NCBI RefSeq assembly: GCF_000980875.1
Contig: NZ_LAYO01000091.1
Location: forward strand, 1-60,679
DNA from: Leucobacter sp. Ag1
GTDB lineage: Bacteria > Actinomycetota > Actinomycetes > Actinomycetales > Microbacteriaceae
DNA: 60,679 bases
Direction of reading: 5' to 3'
Made by a program: the position numbers and the translations under genes. The stretch's first letter is position 1. Every line of letters starts with the position of its first letter. Shown here piece by piece: positions 1-10,174 of the stretch. The notes under the pieces are model-generated. The model had not been told where the DNA came from and did no database searches. It saw nothing but the letters and a program-made list of their open reading frames with translations.

Positions 1-286
1 CGGCGAACGCGACGGCGGCGAGGGCGAGCCCCGCGACGGCCAGCCGGCGGCGGTGCGGGCCCGCGGCGAGGCGGGAGGTCGCGAGGCCGACGACGGCCGA
101 GGCGAAGAGCGCCCAGGTCAGGATGTTGCCGCTCGTGATGACGTCGAAGCCGAGCCCTTGGAGCGCGGAGATGACGAAGGGGGCGAGGTTGGCCATCATC
201 AGGCTCGCGAGCGCGATGAGGAAGGTCGCGCTCCCGTTCCTGAGGGTGAGGGGAAGGCGCGGTTCGGCGGTGGCGGAGGAGCTCAC
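1..286 (-). CDS. MFS transporter, N-terminal part (runs off window)
   Basis: The coding strand starts with GTG at 286, preceded by GAAGAGAG, and stays open to the window edge (about 95 residues). After a short polar N-terminus there is a hydrophobic helix (FLIALASLMMANLAPFVISAL region), a short loop, and a second helix ending in basic residues (GPHRRRLA), which resembles the first two helices and basic loop of a major facilitator permease. It is divergent from the TetR gene at 410, with a palindrome between them, so it is the likely regulated efflux pump. The family call rests on two helices and context only. Confidence 0.6.
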   Translation of the reverse strand, partial: MSSSATAEPRLPLTLRNGSATFLIALASLMMANLAPFVISALQGLGFDVITSGNILTWALFASAVVGLATSRLAAGPHRRRLAVAGLALAAVAFA

Positions 287-327
287 GGTGACTCTCTTCT
301 TCGGCGGCTCTGCCGAGTCGTGGAGAA

Positions 328-350
328 CTAATCGAAACCGTTTCGGTTAG
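328..350. promoter_or_regulatory. TetR-type operator palindrome between divergent genes
   Basis: A 23-nt imperfect palindrome has the form CTAAnCGAAAC-n-GTTTCGnTTAG, with 20 of 23 positions symmetric. It lies between the MFS start (286) and the TetR start (410). Its position and odd-length symmetry are typical of a TetR dimer site controlling both genes. Confidence 0.75.
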
Positions 351-409
351 CGAAGACATGCTCCCCCGTGTGAAAGGATCTGTCAAGCAGGAGCCGGAGG
401 AGGTACGAC

Positions 410-1030
410 GTGGCGAGACCCCGCACCGCGATCCTCAGTCGCGAGATCATCGGCCGGGCCGCGATCGACTACGTCGAATCGGGCAACGAGCTCCAGCTCG
501 TCCCGCTCGCGCGCCGGCTCGGGGTCAGCGTCTCCTCCCTCTACCACCACGTCTCCGGCCGCGACGGCGTCATCCATGCGATGCGCCAGGTGCTCGTCTC
601 CGAATACATGACGGAAGGCCCGGTCCCGGGCGACTGGGCGCAGCGGATCCGCGGCGAGGTCGAGCGCACCTGGCGCATGTACGCCGCGCACCCCCGCGTG
701 CTCCAGCACATGATGACCGTCGTCATCGACGAGCCCGACGTGCTGCGGTTCTACAGCACGCTCGCCGACGCGCTCGCCGAGGCGGGCCTGCCCGACGGCG
801 AGATCCTCACCACCATCGAGGTGATCGACGCGTTCTCGTTCGGCGCGGCGCTCGACGCGCTCTCGCCCGACACGGTGCTCGGGGCCGAGCGGGCCACGGG
901 CAAGCTCGCCGAGCTGCTCCCCGGGCATCCGTCCGGGGCCGCACGCAACCGGCTGGTCTTCGACCGCGGCCTTGAACTGCTGATCGCGGGCGTGGAAGCC
1001 CGGGTCTCGGCGTATCGCAGCGCCTCCTGA
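410..1030 (+). CDS. TetR/AcrR family transcriptional regulator
   Basis: A 206-aa protein starting at GTG 410, five bases after a GGAGGAGGT ribosome site. The N-terminal 55 residues carry the TetR helix-turn-helix, including LARRLGVSVSSLYHHVSGRD. The rest is helical and resembles tetracycline-repressor-type C-terminal domains (EVERTWRMYAAHPRVL). It presumably represses itself and the divergent MFS gene through the palindrome at 328-350 and releases it on binding a small ligand. The ligand cannot be read from the sequence. Confidence 0.9.
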   Translation: MARPRTAILSREIIGRAAIDYVESGNELQLVPLARRLGVSVSSLYHHVSGRDGVIHAMRQVLVSEYMTEGPVPGDWAQRIRGEVERTWRMYAAHPRVLQHMMTVVIDEPDVLRFYSTLADALAEAGLPDGEILTTIEVIDAFSFGAALDALSPDTVLGAERATGKLAELLPGHPSGAARNRLVFDRGLELLIAGVEARVSAYRSAS

Positions 1031-1057
1031 CACCCGTCGCGGCATAGGGTGAGGAGC

Positions 1058-1990
1058 ATGCGTGAACTGGTCGTCTCCCTGCCCGACGAAGGCCTGCTCG
1101 AGGAGCTCGGCGAGATCCCCGGCGTCGAATGGGTCGCCTGGGAGCTCGACGGGCCCGCGCCCCGCGCGCACCTCGACATCGTCGTTCCCCCCTACTGGGG
1201 CGGAGCGGAACTGCTCGAGCGCCTCGACGGCACGAGCGTCGGCCTCGTGCAGTGGCAGTCGATCGGCTACAACGGCGTCGACGCGCACCTGCCCGCGGGG
1301 ATCCCGCTCGCGAACGCCGCGACGGTGCACGAGGCGTCCACCGCCGAGCTCGCCCTCGCGCTGCTGCTCGCGGCGCAGCGGGGGATCCCCGAGTTCGTGC
1401 GGGACGGCGAGGCGCACCGGTGGGATCTGCGCACCTTCCCGAGCGTCGCCGACCGCCGCGTGCTGATCGTCGGCTACGGCGGCGTCGGCAAGGCCATCGA
1501 TGCCCGGCTCGCGGGCTTCGAGGCGCACGTCACCCGGCTCGCCCGCACGGCCCGCACGGATCGGGACCTCTCGGGGAGCCCGGTCGAGGTGCGCGGCTTC
1601 GACCACCTCGCCGAGAGCCTCGCCGAGGCCGAGATCGTGATCCTCGCGGTGCCGCTCACGCCCGAGACGACCGGGCTCATCGACGCGGCGGCGCTCGCCG
1701 CCATGCCCGACGGCGCGCTGCTCGTGAACGTCGCCCGCGGACGGGTCGTGGACACGGCGGCTCTGGTGCGGGAGCTCGAGTCCGGGCGGCTGCGCGCGGC
1801 GCTCGACGTGACGGATCCCGAGCCCCTGCCCGCGGACCATCCGCTGTGGTCCTGCGCGAACGCGCTCATCACCCCGCACGCCGGTGGCGACTCGACGGCG
1901 ATGCTCCCGCGAGTGGTGGACCTGATCCGTCGGCAGGTCGCTCGAATGCAGGCCGGGGAGCGGCCCGAGAACCTGGTGCTCGAGGGCTGA
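1058..1990 (+). CDS. D-isomer specific 2-hydroxyacid dehydrogenase
   Basis: A 310-aa cytosolic NAD(P)-dependent oxidoreductase that interconverts 2-hydroxy and 2-keto acids. The Rossmann motif GYGGVGKA lies at residues 139-146. The family's catalytic triad is visible as Arg227 (VNVARGR), Glu255 (DPEPLP) and His274 (ITPHAGG). The ATG at 1058 follows TAGGGT plus 7 nt, so the transcript may be leaderless; a GTG nine bases upstream is the alternative start. Substrate (phosphoglycerate, glyoxylate or other) is not determined. It follows the TetR gene by 27 nt but has its own -10-like box. Confidence 0.9.
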   Translation: MRELVVSLPDEGLLEELGEIPGVEWVAWELDGPAPRAHLDIVVPPYWGGAELLERLDGTSVGLVQWQSIGYNGVDAHLPAGIPLANAATVHEASTAELALALLLAAQRGIPEFVRDGEAHRWDLRTFPSVADRRVLIVGYGGVGKAIDARLAGFEAHVTRLARTARTDRDLSGSPVEVRGFDHLAESLAEAEIVILAVPLTPETTGLIDAAALAAMPDGALLVNVARGRVVDTAALVRELESGRLRAALDVTDPEPLPADHPLWSCANALITPHAGGDSTAMLPRVVDLIRRQVARMQAGERPENLVLEG

Positions 1991-2221
1991 GCCCGAGCCT
2001 CGAACCGGATCCGCGTACGGGGGATTCGGGGCTCGCAGGAGACCTTGCGCCAAAAAAAGTCACAGAATAATAACGGGCCGGGATCCCAGTGCTGGAGCCG
2101 ATCTCGGTGCGAGTCGGGCCACATGTAGTGGTCGATCGACTGGCGATGTCGCACATCTTGTGCCTAGCATGTTCGGCGGTCCGCAAGGACCGGTCCCTGT
2201 TGTCAAGGTTACGAGGTATGT

Positions 2222-3709
2222 TTGCGGTTCCAGAAGACGGTCGTGGCTCTGTGCGTCGGAGCGCTCGTGTTCGCCCCGGCGACGGGTGCGTTCGCAGACG
2301 AGGCCCCGCAGGACCCGGCACCCGCCGTCTCCGCTGAGGCGCAGCAGGCACCGCAGCCCGAGTCTCCCGCGCCGGCCGAGCAGCCGGCCCCGGTCGAGAC
2401 GCCGGTCGCCCCGGCTCCGGCTCCCGCCGAGACCCCGTCCTCCGAGACTCCCGCCCCCGCTCCCGAGCCGGCGCCCGCTCCCGAGGCGCCGCAGTCGGCG
2501 CCCGGAGAGGCCGCGGTCACCGCATCGGTCCGAATCCTCGACGCCGCGAAGCAGACGGACGCGCGGGTCGTGCTCGTCGGCAGCGTGCTCGAAGCCCGGG
2601 ACAGCACCGTTGCGCCGGAGGGCGTGACCCCCGAGACGACCTTCGCCTGGCTCGTGGACGGCACCGAGGTCGCGACCGGAGCGCGGTTCACCGTGCGCCC
2701 CGAGGATCTCGGCAAGACCATCACCGCATCGGCGGCCGTGGCCTGGCCCGCGACCGACGCCTTCGCCGCGGGCAGCGCCTCGGCCGTGTCGCCGACCGGC
2801 GTGCCCGTGAAGCAGACCGCGACGGCCTCCGCCGTCGTGAAGATCTCGGGATCGGCCGTGATCGGCAAGAAGCTGACCGCAGCGGCGTCGAGCGTCACCG
2901 CACCGACCGGTGTCGTCGTGAAGCCCACCGGGTACACCTGGTACGCCGACGGCAAGAAGATCGCGACCGGTGCCGCCTATACGCTGAAGCCCGCCGACTT
3001 CCAGAAGCGCATCACCGCCGCCGCGAACCTCGCCTGGGCGGAGACCGGCACCTACGTCGCCGGCACCCGCGAGACGGCGAAGTCCGCCGCGACCGCCAAG
3101 GTGGTCAAGCAGACCGCGAAGGTCACCGTCGCGATGCGCGTGACGGGTCACGCCGAGGTCGGGAAGAGCCTGACGGCCACGGCGACCGTCAAGAAGCCCG
3201 CCGACCTCAAGGTGAGCGGGACCTACACCTGGTACGTCGGCGGAAAGCGCTACGGCGGCGGCAAGAAGATCAACATCACGCCGGGCATGGCGGGCAAGAA
3301 GGTCGCCGTGACCTACCGCGCCACCTGGGGATCGGGAACCTACGCCAGCGCATCGGCCTCGAAGCAGAACGCGTACACCGCCTGGGCGAGCCGGCCCCAG
3401 CTCATGGTCCGCAGCGCCTTTGCCCAGCTGGGTGCGCGCCAGGACTGCACCGCTCTCATCGAGCGGGCGCTCCGCGCCAGCGGGAAGCGCGTCGGCGACC
3501 TGGGCACCCGGGCGAGCGAGTACACGGCCGTCGGCGGCAAGCGCGTCTCGGCGCTGAAGGCCGGAGACGTCCTGATCTGGGAAGGTCGCCACGTCGCCAT
3601 GTACATCGGCGGGGGCAAAGCCATCCACAGCGGCTATGCGGGCAACCAGACGGTGATCGCGAGCTCCGCGCTCGACGGCCGTCCGAGTGCCATCATCCGG
3701 TTCAACTGA
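2222..3709 (+). CDS. Secreted repeat protein with NlpC/P60-like C-terminal domain
   Basis: A 495-aa protein. TTG at 2222 is chosen because it gives a Sec signal peptide (residues 1-26, cleavage after AFA); the ATG at 2218 is in another frame. A Pro/Ala/Glu-rich linker (about 27-95) leads to three related ~90-residue repeats (about 97-390), each with a [FY]xW-x3-[DG]GK/T core. The C-terminal ~100 residues resemble a papain-like NlpC/P60 hydrolase: Cys in ARQDCTAL, His in GRHVAMYIGGG. It probably acts on peptidoglycan outside the membrane. Intergenic 1991-2221 holds an A-run (CAAAAAAAG) and a possible -10 TAGCAT at 2164. Confidence 0.75.
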   Translation: MRFQKTVVALCVGALVFAPATGAFADEAPQDPAPAVSAEAQQAPQPESPAPAEQPAPVETPVAPAPAPAETPSSETPAPAPEPAPAPEAPQSAPGEAAVTASVRILDAAKQTDARVVLVGSVLEARDSTVAPEGVTPETTFAWLVDGTEVATGARFTVRPEDLGKTITASAAVAWPATDAFAAGSASAVSPTGVPVKQTATASAVVKISGSAVIGKKLTAAASSVTAPTGVVVKPTGYTWYADGKKIATGAAYTLKPADFQKRITAAANLAWAETGTYVAGTRETAKSAATAKVVKQTAKVTVAMRVTGHAEVGKSLTATATVKKPADLKVSGTYTWYVGGKRYGGGKKINITPGMAGKKVAVTYRATWGSGTYASASASKQNAYTAWASRPQLMVRSAFAQLGARQDCTALIERALRASGKRVGDLGTRASEYTAVGGKRVSALKAGDVLIWEGRHVAMYIGGGKAIHSGYAGNQTVIASSALDGRPSAIIRFN

Positions 3710-3717
3710 CCGGAACG

Positions 3718-3758
3718 GCGCGACGGGCCGGTGCGCAGTGCGCACCGGCCCGTCGCGC
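3718..3758. terminator. Bidirectional hairpin terminator
   Basis: A perfect 19-bp inverted repeat (arms 3718-3736 and 3740-3758, 3-nt loop) made almost only of G and C sits between the convergent genes ending at 3709 (+) and 3764 (-). No U-run follows, as is usual in GC-rich actinobacteria. Confidence 0.8.
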
Positions 3759-3763
3759 GTCCG

Positions 3764-4882
3764 CTACTCCTCGGCGGTCCTCGGCGAGGACCGCCCTCGC
3801 TCCGACACCGAGGAGTCGCCCGAGAGCCAGCGCAGCCAGCGCGCGTCCGGATCGCGCTCGAGCACGAGCGCGCGCACGAGCAGCGTGAGCGGGATCGAGA
3901 GGATCGCGCCGAGCGGCCCGATGACGAAGGTCCAGAACAGGACCGAGAAGAAGCTCAGCGTGAGGCTCAGGTTGACCGCATCGCTGACGAACTTCGGCTG
4001 GATCAGCACCTGCAGCACCACGTTCGCGACGCAGTAGACGGCGATCACCCCGAGCATGAGCGGCCAGCCGCCGACGACGAGGGCGAGCAGCGCGGGCGGG
4101 ATCAGTCCGAGCACGAAGCCGATGTTCGGCACGAAGTTGGTGACGAACGACAGGATCGCCCAGACGAGCGCGCCGGGGACGCCCATGGCCCAGAGCGCGA
4201 GCCCGTCGACCACGGCGACCACCAGCCCGAACGCGGCGTTGACGACGTAGTAGCGGCGCACCGAGTCGTTGAAGTGCGCGAAGCGGGCCATCGCCGGCCG
4301 CGCGCTCGACCCGAACTGGGTCGTCGCCCGACGGTAGCGGGACGCGTCGGCCGCCATGAAGATGACGTACGCGAAGATGAAGAACAGCGCCGTGATGACG
4401 CTGAGGGTGCTGCTGCCGATGGAGGTCGCGAAGCCGAGCAGCGCCGACGGGGTCATGATCGACGACAGCGCCGACGAGGCCTGCTGGTCGAGCCCGAACG
4501 TCGCGAGCCAGGCGATGACCTCGTCGGTGGTGCTGTAGAGCTTCTCGGCGTAGGTGACCACCAGCTTGGAGAACTCGATCCCGGCGAAGGTCAGCAGGAG
4601 CGCCATCGCGAGCAGCACGGCCCAGGCGACGGCGATCACCGCGGTGGTCGCAGCCCAGCGCGGCCAGCCCCAGCGCTCGAGCGGCCCGCGCAGGGGGTGG
4701 CAGATGATCACGATGACGGCGGCGAGGGCGAGCGGTCCGAAGAGCTCGCTCGCGAAGTAGAGCCCCGCGAGCACCACGACGCTCGCGGCGAGGCCGAGCA
4801 GCAGCGTGACCGACGACGGCAGCGGCGCGCGTGGCGCGGAGGCGGGTCCGGGCGTTTCCGGCTCCGGTGCAGGGTTTCCCAT
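3764..4882 (-). CDS. AI-2E family transporter (permease)
   Basis: A 372-aa integral membrane protein with a Pro-rich cytoplasmic N-terminus, paired helices (about residues 25-75), a long central soluble segment, and a C-terminal block of helices including SFVTNFVPNIGFVLGLIPP, the conserved signature of the AI-2E/PerM family. Members include AI-2 exporters and Na+/H+ antiporters, so the substrate is unknown. Start ATG 4882 is preferred over upstream codons: TACCCT lies 6 nt before it (leaderless pattern), and upstream residues are low-complexity. It is divergent from glyS. Confidence 0.85.
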   Translation of the reverse strand: MGNPAPEPETPGPASAPRAPLPSSVTLLLGLAASVVVLAGLYFASELFGPLALAAVIVIICHPLRGPLERWGWPRWAATTAVIAVAWAVLLAMALLLTFAGIEFSKLVVTYAEKLYSTTDEVIAWLATFGLDQQASSALSSIMTPSALLGFATSIGSSTLSVITALFFIFAYVIFMAADASRYRRATTQFGSSARPAMARFAHFNDSVRRYYVVNAAFGLVVAVVDGLALWAMGVPGALVWAILSFVTNFVPNIGFVLGLIPPALLALVVGGWPLMLGVIAVYCVANVVLQVLIQPKFVSDAVNLSLTLSFFSVLFWTFVIGPLGAILSIPLTLLVRALVLERDPDARWLRWLSGDSSVSERGRSSPRTAEE

Positions 4883-4988
4883 CGCATCAGGGTAGCGTCT
4901 GGCCGCGGCACTAGACTGGAACCGTTGCGCCCCGCGTGAGCGCGCACGTGCCCAAGATCCCCGCTTGCCCCTTGGAGTGATTCCACAC

Positions 4989-6374
<1,386 letters not shown>

Positions 6375-6384
6375 GGAGCACACC

Positions 6385-7500
6385 ATGAGCGCCACGGATC
6401 CCGCCCTTCCCCAGCAGGATCGGGCGCCGCAGCAACCCGCCTGGGCCTGGGCGCAGCAGTACGAGGAGCACTGGGTCCCGACGGAACCGCTGCCGTTCCA
6501 CCGGCTGCTTCGGGGCACGCCCCGCTTCAGCTGGTGGAAGCCGCTCGTCGCGCTCCTGCTCGGCGGTGCGATCTACTTCAGCCTGCAGATCCTGATCGGA
6601 CTCGGGCTCGGGATCGCGCTCGCCGCGCAGGGGGGCGACGTGCTCGACCAGCGGGCGATGGAGCGGTTCCTGATCCCGGACACGCAGAACCCGCTCTCGC
6701 TGCTCATCTCGCTCACGGCGATCATCCTGATGATCCCCGTGGTCTGGGTGAGCATGAAGAGCCTGGGTCTCGGCCCGTTCGGGCGCGCCTGGTCGGTGGA
6801 ACTTCGGATCCGCTGGGGGCTCATCGGGCGCACGCTGCTGCTCGCCCTCGCGGTGGTGGCGGCGCAGAACCTGCTCGGCTTCGCGCTCGAGTTCGCCGGC
6901 ACGGGCGAGCTCGCGTCGATGACGCCGGCGAAGGGGCTCGACCCGAGCGCGCTGCTGTGGTCGGCGCTCCTCATCGTCGTGCTGGTGCCCCTGCAGTGTG
7001 CGGCCGAGGAGCTCGTCTTCCGCGGCGTGCTCATGCAGGTCATCGGGTCCTGGCTGCGGCATCCCGCGTTCGCGATCGTGGGATCCACCCTGGCGTTCGC
7101 CTCGATGCACATCTACGACATCTGGGGTCTGCTCGCGGTCGGCATGATCGGGCTGACCGCCGGTTGGCTCACCTGGCGCACGGGCGGGCTGGAGGCCGGC
7201 ATCAGCCTGCACGTCGTGAACAACATCGCCGCGTTCGGGTTCATGCTCGGCGGCTTCGGCGGATCCACGGGGCAGGAGGTCTCCGGTGCGGGACCGATCG
7301 CGCTGATCCCGCAGGCGATCGTGCTCGCTGTCTACGCCTGGCTCGCCGATCGCTCCTGCCGCAGGGCGGGGCGTCCGCGCACCCGGATCGACTACGTGAT
7401 CGAGCGCCGCCCGGTCGCGCCGCCGACAGAGCCGGCCGTTCCGGCCGAAGCCCCGGACGCACCCGTGCCGAACCCCGACGAAGGAGCTGCCCGTGCCTGA
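6385..7500 (+). CDS. CPBP family intramembrane metalloprotease
   Basis: A 371-aa multi-pass membrane protein, 10 nt after glyS and probably co-transcribed with it. The Abi/CPBP (Rce1-like) motifs are present: EELVFRG at about residue 208, a His in SMHIYDIWGLL about 35 residues on, and His-x3-Asn (LHVVNN) about residue 274. About eight hydrophobic segments; both ends are Pro/Ala-rich and cytoplasmic-looking. The family cleaves or modifies membrane substrates; the substrate here is unknown. Its end overlaps the next gene by 8 nt, so translation is likely coupled. Confidence 0.9.
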   Translation: MSATDPALPQQDRAPQQPAWAWAQQYEEHWVPTEPLPFHRLLRGTPRFSWWKPLVALLLGGAIYFSLQILIGLGLGIALAAQGGDVLDQRAMERFLIPDTQNPLSLLISLTAIILMIPVVWVSMKSLGLGPFGRAWSVELRIRWGLIGRTLLLALAVVAAQNLLGFALEFAGTGELASMTPAKGLDPSALLWSALLIVVLVPLQCAAEELVFRGVLMQVIGSWLRHPAFAIVGSTLAFASMHIYDIWGLLAVGMIGLTAGWLTWRTGGLEAGISLHVVNNIAAFGFMLGGFGGSTGQEVSGAGPIALIPQAIVLAVYAWLADRSCRRAGRPRTRIDYVIERRPVAPPTEPAVPAEAPDAPVPNPDEGAARA

Positions 7501-8887
7501 CGTGCTCGTCACCGGATCCGGTCCGAGCGCGATGCTCGCCGCGCTCGATCTCGCAGAGGTCGGCCTCGCGGTCGAACTCGTGGTCGCGCCGGGCGATACC
7601 TGGCCGGACCGTCCCGAGAGCGACCCCGACGGCGTGATCGCCGCGGCGCTCGCTCGCGTCGCCGCACCCGTCTCGCCCGAGCACTCCGGATTCGCCGGAG
7701 CAGAGCCGACCTCCGCCCCGCGGACTGCGCCGATGCTGCGTGCTCCCGGCGGCGACTGGTCACGGCAGGCCGAGCCCGAGGTGCTCGGAATCCCCGCGCA
7801 GCCGCTCGCCCGCGAGGTGCAGCAGCTGCTGGGCGGCGGTGGCGCGTTCCGGGCCTGGCTGGATCGGCTGACCCCGCTGCTCACCGTCGGCAAGACCCGA
7901 TCCCTCGGAAAGCTCGTGCGGACGCGGATCGGCGCGATCGCCCTGTCCCGGCTCGTCGAGCCCGCAGTCGCGGAGCGCTACGGTGACCGCGCCGACGCGG
8001 TCGACGCGGCGGTCGCGGCTCCGGGGCTGAACGAGCTGCTCACTCGCGCCGGTTCGCTCACGGGTGCGGCACTCGCATACGCCGATCGGAATGTTGCACG
8101 TGAAACCGAGACCGTCCCAAGGGGCGGCTGGCTCTCCGCGCGCGCCGCGCTGCTCGAACGTCTCGCGCTCTACGCCGTCGTCCTGTCCGATGACGCCGCC
8201 GTCGTCGCGCGCGAGGGCGCCGCAGGGTGGGAGATCGAGCGCGCGAGCGGAGCGGTGACGCACGCTCGGGGCCTGGTGATCGACGCCGGCGACCGAGCGG
8301 GTTGGAACGAGGGAGGGACGCTGCCGGAGACCGGATCCGCTCCGTCGATCCGCGTCGAGGATCAGGCCGGGGCGGACCACTCGGATCTGCCGTCGGCCAC
8401 GGCGGAGCGAGTGCATGCCGAGATCGGCATTCAGGATCCGTTCGCCGCCGCGCCGAGCGCGGACGCGCGGCAGGCAGGCGGCCTGCTGCTGATCGAGTTC
8501 TCGGGCGAGCCCTGGTCGGTGCGGCTCTCGGCGAGCCCGGTGAGCGCGAGCGGCTGGATGGCGCAGCTCGCGGGCCCTCGAGTCGGGCCGAGGGGCGGCA
8601 CGGCCGAAGCGGCGGAGCTCGTCCGCCGCCTGGACGCGGTGCTCGCGGAATCCGAGATCGAACGTGCGCCCGGGACCGAGTGGCGGGTGCGACGCGACGT
8701 CGCCGCGTTCGCGACGGTGGCCGAGCGGGAGGACAGCGATGCGGAGCTCACCGCCTGGCGTGCGGAGGAGTCCGAGCGGATCGCGGTCGGTGCCCGCCTG
8801 GTCGGCGGCGACCTCGCTCGGGCCTTCTCGGACGCGGACCGCGAGGCGACCGCGCTGCGGCGTCGGTTGACCGGGATCTCCGACTGA
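7493..8887 (+). CDS. Degenerate FAD/NAD(P)-binding oxidoreductase-like protein
   Basis: A 464-aa protein starting at GTG 7493 inside the end of the preceding gene. The N-terminus (VLVTGSGPSAMLAALDLAEVG) has a Rossmann beta-alpha-beta with GxGxxA, as in protoporphyrinogen oxidase / amine-oxidase-type flavoproteins, and the middle (WLSARAALLERLALYAVVL) resembles their FAD-domain return. Many residues expected in a working HemY-type enzyme are not evident, and the sequence is unusually Ala/Glu-rich. A heme-pathway-like gene lies downstream (10371). The exact function is not assigned. Confidence 0.6.
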   Translation: MPDVLVTGSGPSAMLAALDLAEVGLAVELVVAPGDTWPDRPESDPDGVIAAALARVAAPVSPEHSGFAGAEPTSAPRTAPMLRAPGGDWSRQAEPEVLGIPAQPLAREVQQLLGGGGAFRAWLDRLTPLLTVGKTRSLGKLVRTRIGAIALSRLVEPAVAERYGDRADAVDAAVAAPGLNELLTRAGSLTGAALAYADRNVARETETVPRGGWLSARAALLERLALYAVVLSDDAAVVAREGAAGWEIERASGAVTHARGLVIDAGDRAGWNEGGTLPETGSAPSIRVEDQAGADHSDLPSATAERVHAEIGIQDPFAAAPSADARQAGGLLLIEFSGEPWSVRLSASPVSASGWMAQLAGPRVGPRGGTAEAAELVRRLDAVLAESEIERAPGTEWRVRRDVAAFATVAEREDSDAELTAWRAEESERIAVGARLVGGDLARAFSDADREATALRRRLTGISD

Positions 8888-8934
8888 GACCGACGGAGCG
8901 ACCGGGCTCGGACGCACGACGCGGGCGATTCCCG

Positions 8935-8960
8935 GCCATATCTCGAAATCGGAATATGGC
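8935..8960. repeat. Inverted repeat GCCATAT...ATATGGC
   Basis: Perfect 7-bp arms (8935-8941, 8954-8960) separated by 12 nt, AT-rich within GC-rich DNA. It lies 48 nt after the preceding stop and upstream of a TAGGCT -10-like box (about 8979) before the gene at 9028. It could be an operator or the upstream gene's terminator; position favours an operator. Confidence 0.4.
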
Positions 8961-9027
8961 TCCGCGTGAATCGGCGCTAGGCTGAGCCAGTGACCCGGTG
9001 CGCCGGCACCGAAGTCTGGAGGAAATC

Positions 9028-9438
9028 GTGAAGGGCAAGATCGCATTCGTCCTCGGAGCTGCTGTGGGCTACGTGCTCGGCACGCGCGCCGGGCGCGAAC
9101 GCTACGAGCAGATCAAGCGCGGGGCCCAGACCGTGTGGAACACGCCCCCGGTGCAGCGCGGCGTCGAGATGGTGCGCGGCGCCGTCGACGAGCGCGCGGA
9201 GGAGGCGAAGCTCTTCGCCCGCCGCGTCGTGGCGGACGTGTTCAGCAGCGTCGGGCGCGCAGCCGCGGGCGGCGCGCAGCCGCGGACCGCCCCCGAGCGG
9301 TCGGCTGCGCAGGCTGATGAGGCCGCTCCGGCCGAGACCCGGACCACGGCGTCCGCGCCGAAGAAGTCCGGCGACTCGTCCGCGAAGAGCTCCGCGTCGA
9401 AGAGCGCGAAGCGGAGCACCTCGGGGCAGGGCGAGTGA
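9028..9438 (+). CDS. YtxH-like single-pass membrane protein
   Basis: A 136-aa protein starting with GTG 9028 after TGGAGGAAATC. The N-terminus KGKIAFVLGAAVGYVLGTRAG is a short Gly-rich membrane segment followed by Arg-rich helix, the YtxH / DUF pattern. The C-terminal ~60 residues are a low-complexity Ala/Ser/Lys tail. First of three tightly packed small genes (next start overlaps the stop) that together resemble an actinobacterial envelope-stress or cell-surface module. Confidence 0.75.
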   Translation: MKGKIAFVLGAAVGYVLGTRAGRERYEQIKRGAQTVWNTPPVQRGVEMVRGAVDERAEEAKLFARRVVADVFSSVGRAAAGGAQPRTAPERSAAQADEAAPAETRTTASAPKKSGDSSAKSSASKSAKRSTSGQGE

Positions 9439-9920
9439 TGGGGCGCCGCAGCGACCAGGCCGGCACCTTCGAACTGCTGGCCAAGCTGCCGCAGCAGGTA
9501 GTCACGCTGGCGCGGCTCGAGTACGAGAACGCGAAGCGCGAGATCGCGCAGAAGGCGAAGCGCGGCGGCATCGGCGCGCTCGCGATCGTCGTGGCGCTCT
9601 TCTTCCTCTTCTGGGCCATCGCGGCCTTCGTCGCAGCGGCGATCGCCGGCATCGCGACCGTCTGGCCGGTCTGGCTCTCGGCGCTCGTCGTCGGCGTCGG
9701 CCTCGTGCTGCTCGCCGCGGCGGCGATCTTCGCCGGCATCGCCCTCATCAAGCGGGGGATCCCCGTGCCCGAGGACGCGATCGGCCGGGTCGAGGAGGAT
9801 CTCGGCGCCATGAGCGAGGTCCGATTCAACGCGTCCGCCGCGCCGCAGGCGCCGCAGACCGACCGTGCGCCCCGTGCGCCGTCGATGCCGAAGCCCGGCG
9901 AAGAAGGGAACTGGCGATGA
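9438..9920 (+). CDS. Phage-holin-superfamily (DUF1469-type) membrane protein
   Basis: A 160-aa protein with an amphipathic N-terminal helix (LARLEYENAKREIAQKAKRGG) and two long hydrophobic helices (about 48-75 and 80-105), the layout of the holin-X / DUF1469 superfamily found on actinobacterial chromosomes. Despite the name, this family is not shown to be a lysis gene, and the gene is far from the prophage. The start overlaps the previous stop (GTG 9435 or ATG 9438). Confidence 0.8.
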   Translation: MGRRSDQAGTFELLAKLPQQVVTLARLEYENAKREIAQKAKRGGIGALAIVVALFFLFWAIAAFVAAAIAGIATVWPVWLSALVVGVGLVLLAAAAIFAGIALIKRGIPVPEDAIGRVEEDLGAMSEVRFNASAAPQAPQTDRAPRAPSMPKPGEEGNWR

Positions 9921-10174
9921 CCGAGAAGCAGCACCCCAGAATCGAGGAGGCCGCGGTCGCGCGCGAGGAGCTCTACACGACGCTCGCGCAGCTGCGCGAC
10001 CGTCTCGACTACGCGCAGCGCATCGACGATGCGGCGGAGCGGGCCAAGGTCCGCATCGCCGAGGAGCGGCGGGAGCGGCCGCTCGTGTTCGTCGCGGGCG
10101 TCGCCGCGGTCGCCGCGGTGGCCGGTCTCGCGGTGTGGGGCGTGGCCAAAGCGCTCTCGAAGTCGCTGCGCTGA
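9917..10174 (+). CDS. DUF3618-type small membrane protein
   Basis: An 85-aa protein overlapping the previous stop (ATGA). A charged helix with AREELYTTLAQLRDRLDYAQRIDD, typical of DUF3618, is followed by one transmembrane helix (VFVAGVAAVAAVAGLAVWGVA). It is the third member of the YtxH / holin-superfamily / DUF3618 trio, a common actinobacterial gene order whose products probably form or stabilise a membrane assembly. Confidence 0.8.
   Translation: MTEKQHPRIEEAAVAREELYTTLAQLRDRLDYAQRIDDAAERAKVRIAEERRERPLVFVAGVAAVAAVAGLAVWGVAKALSKSLR

Noticed and set aside
2060-3745. Long minus-strand frame opposite the NlpC/P60-like gene
   Set aside because: Mirror of repetitive coding; the plus-strand frame has signal peptide, repeats and catalytic domain.
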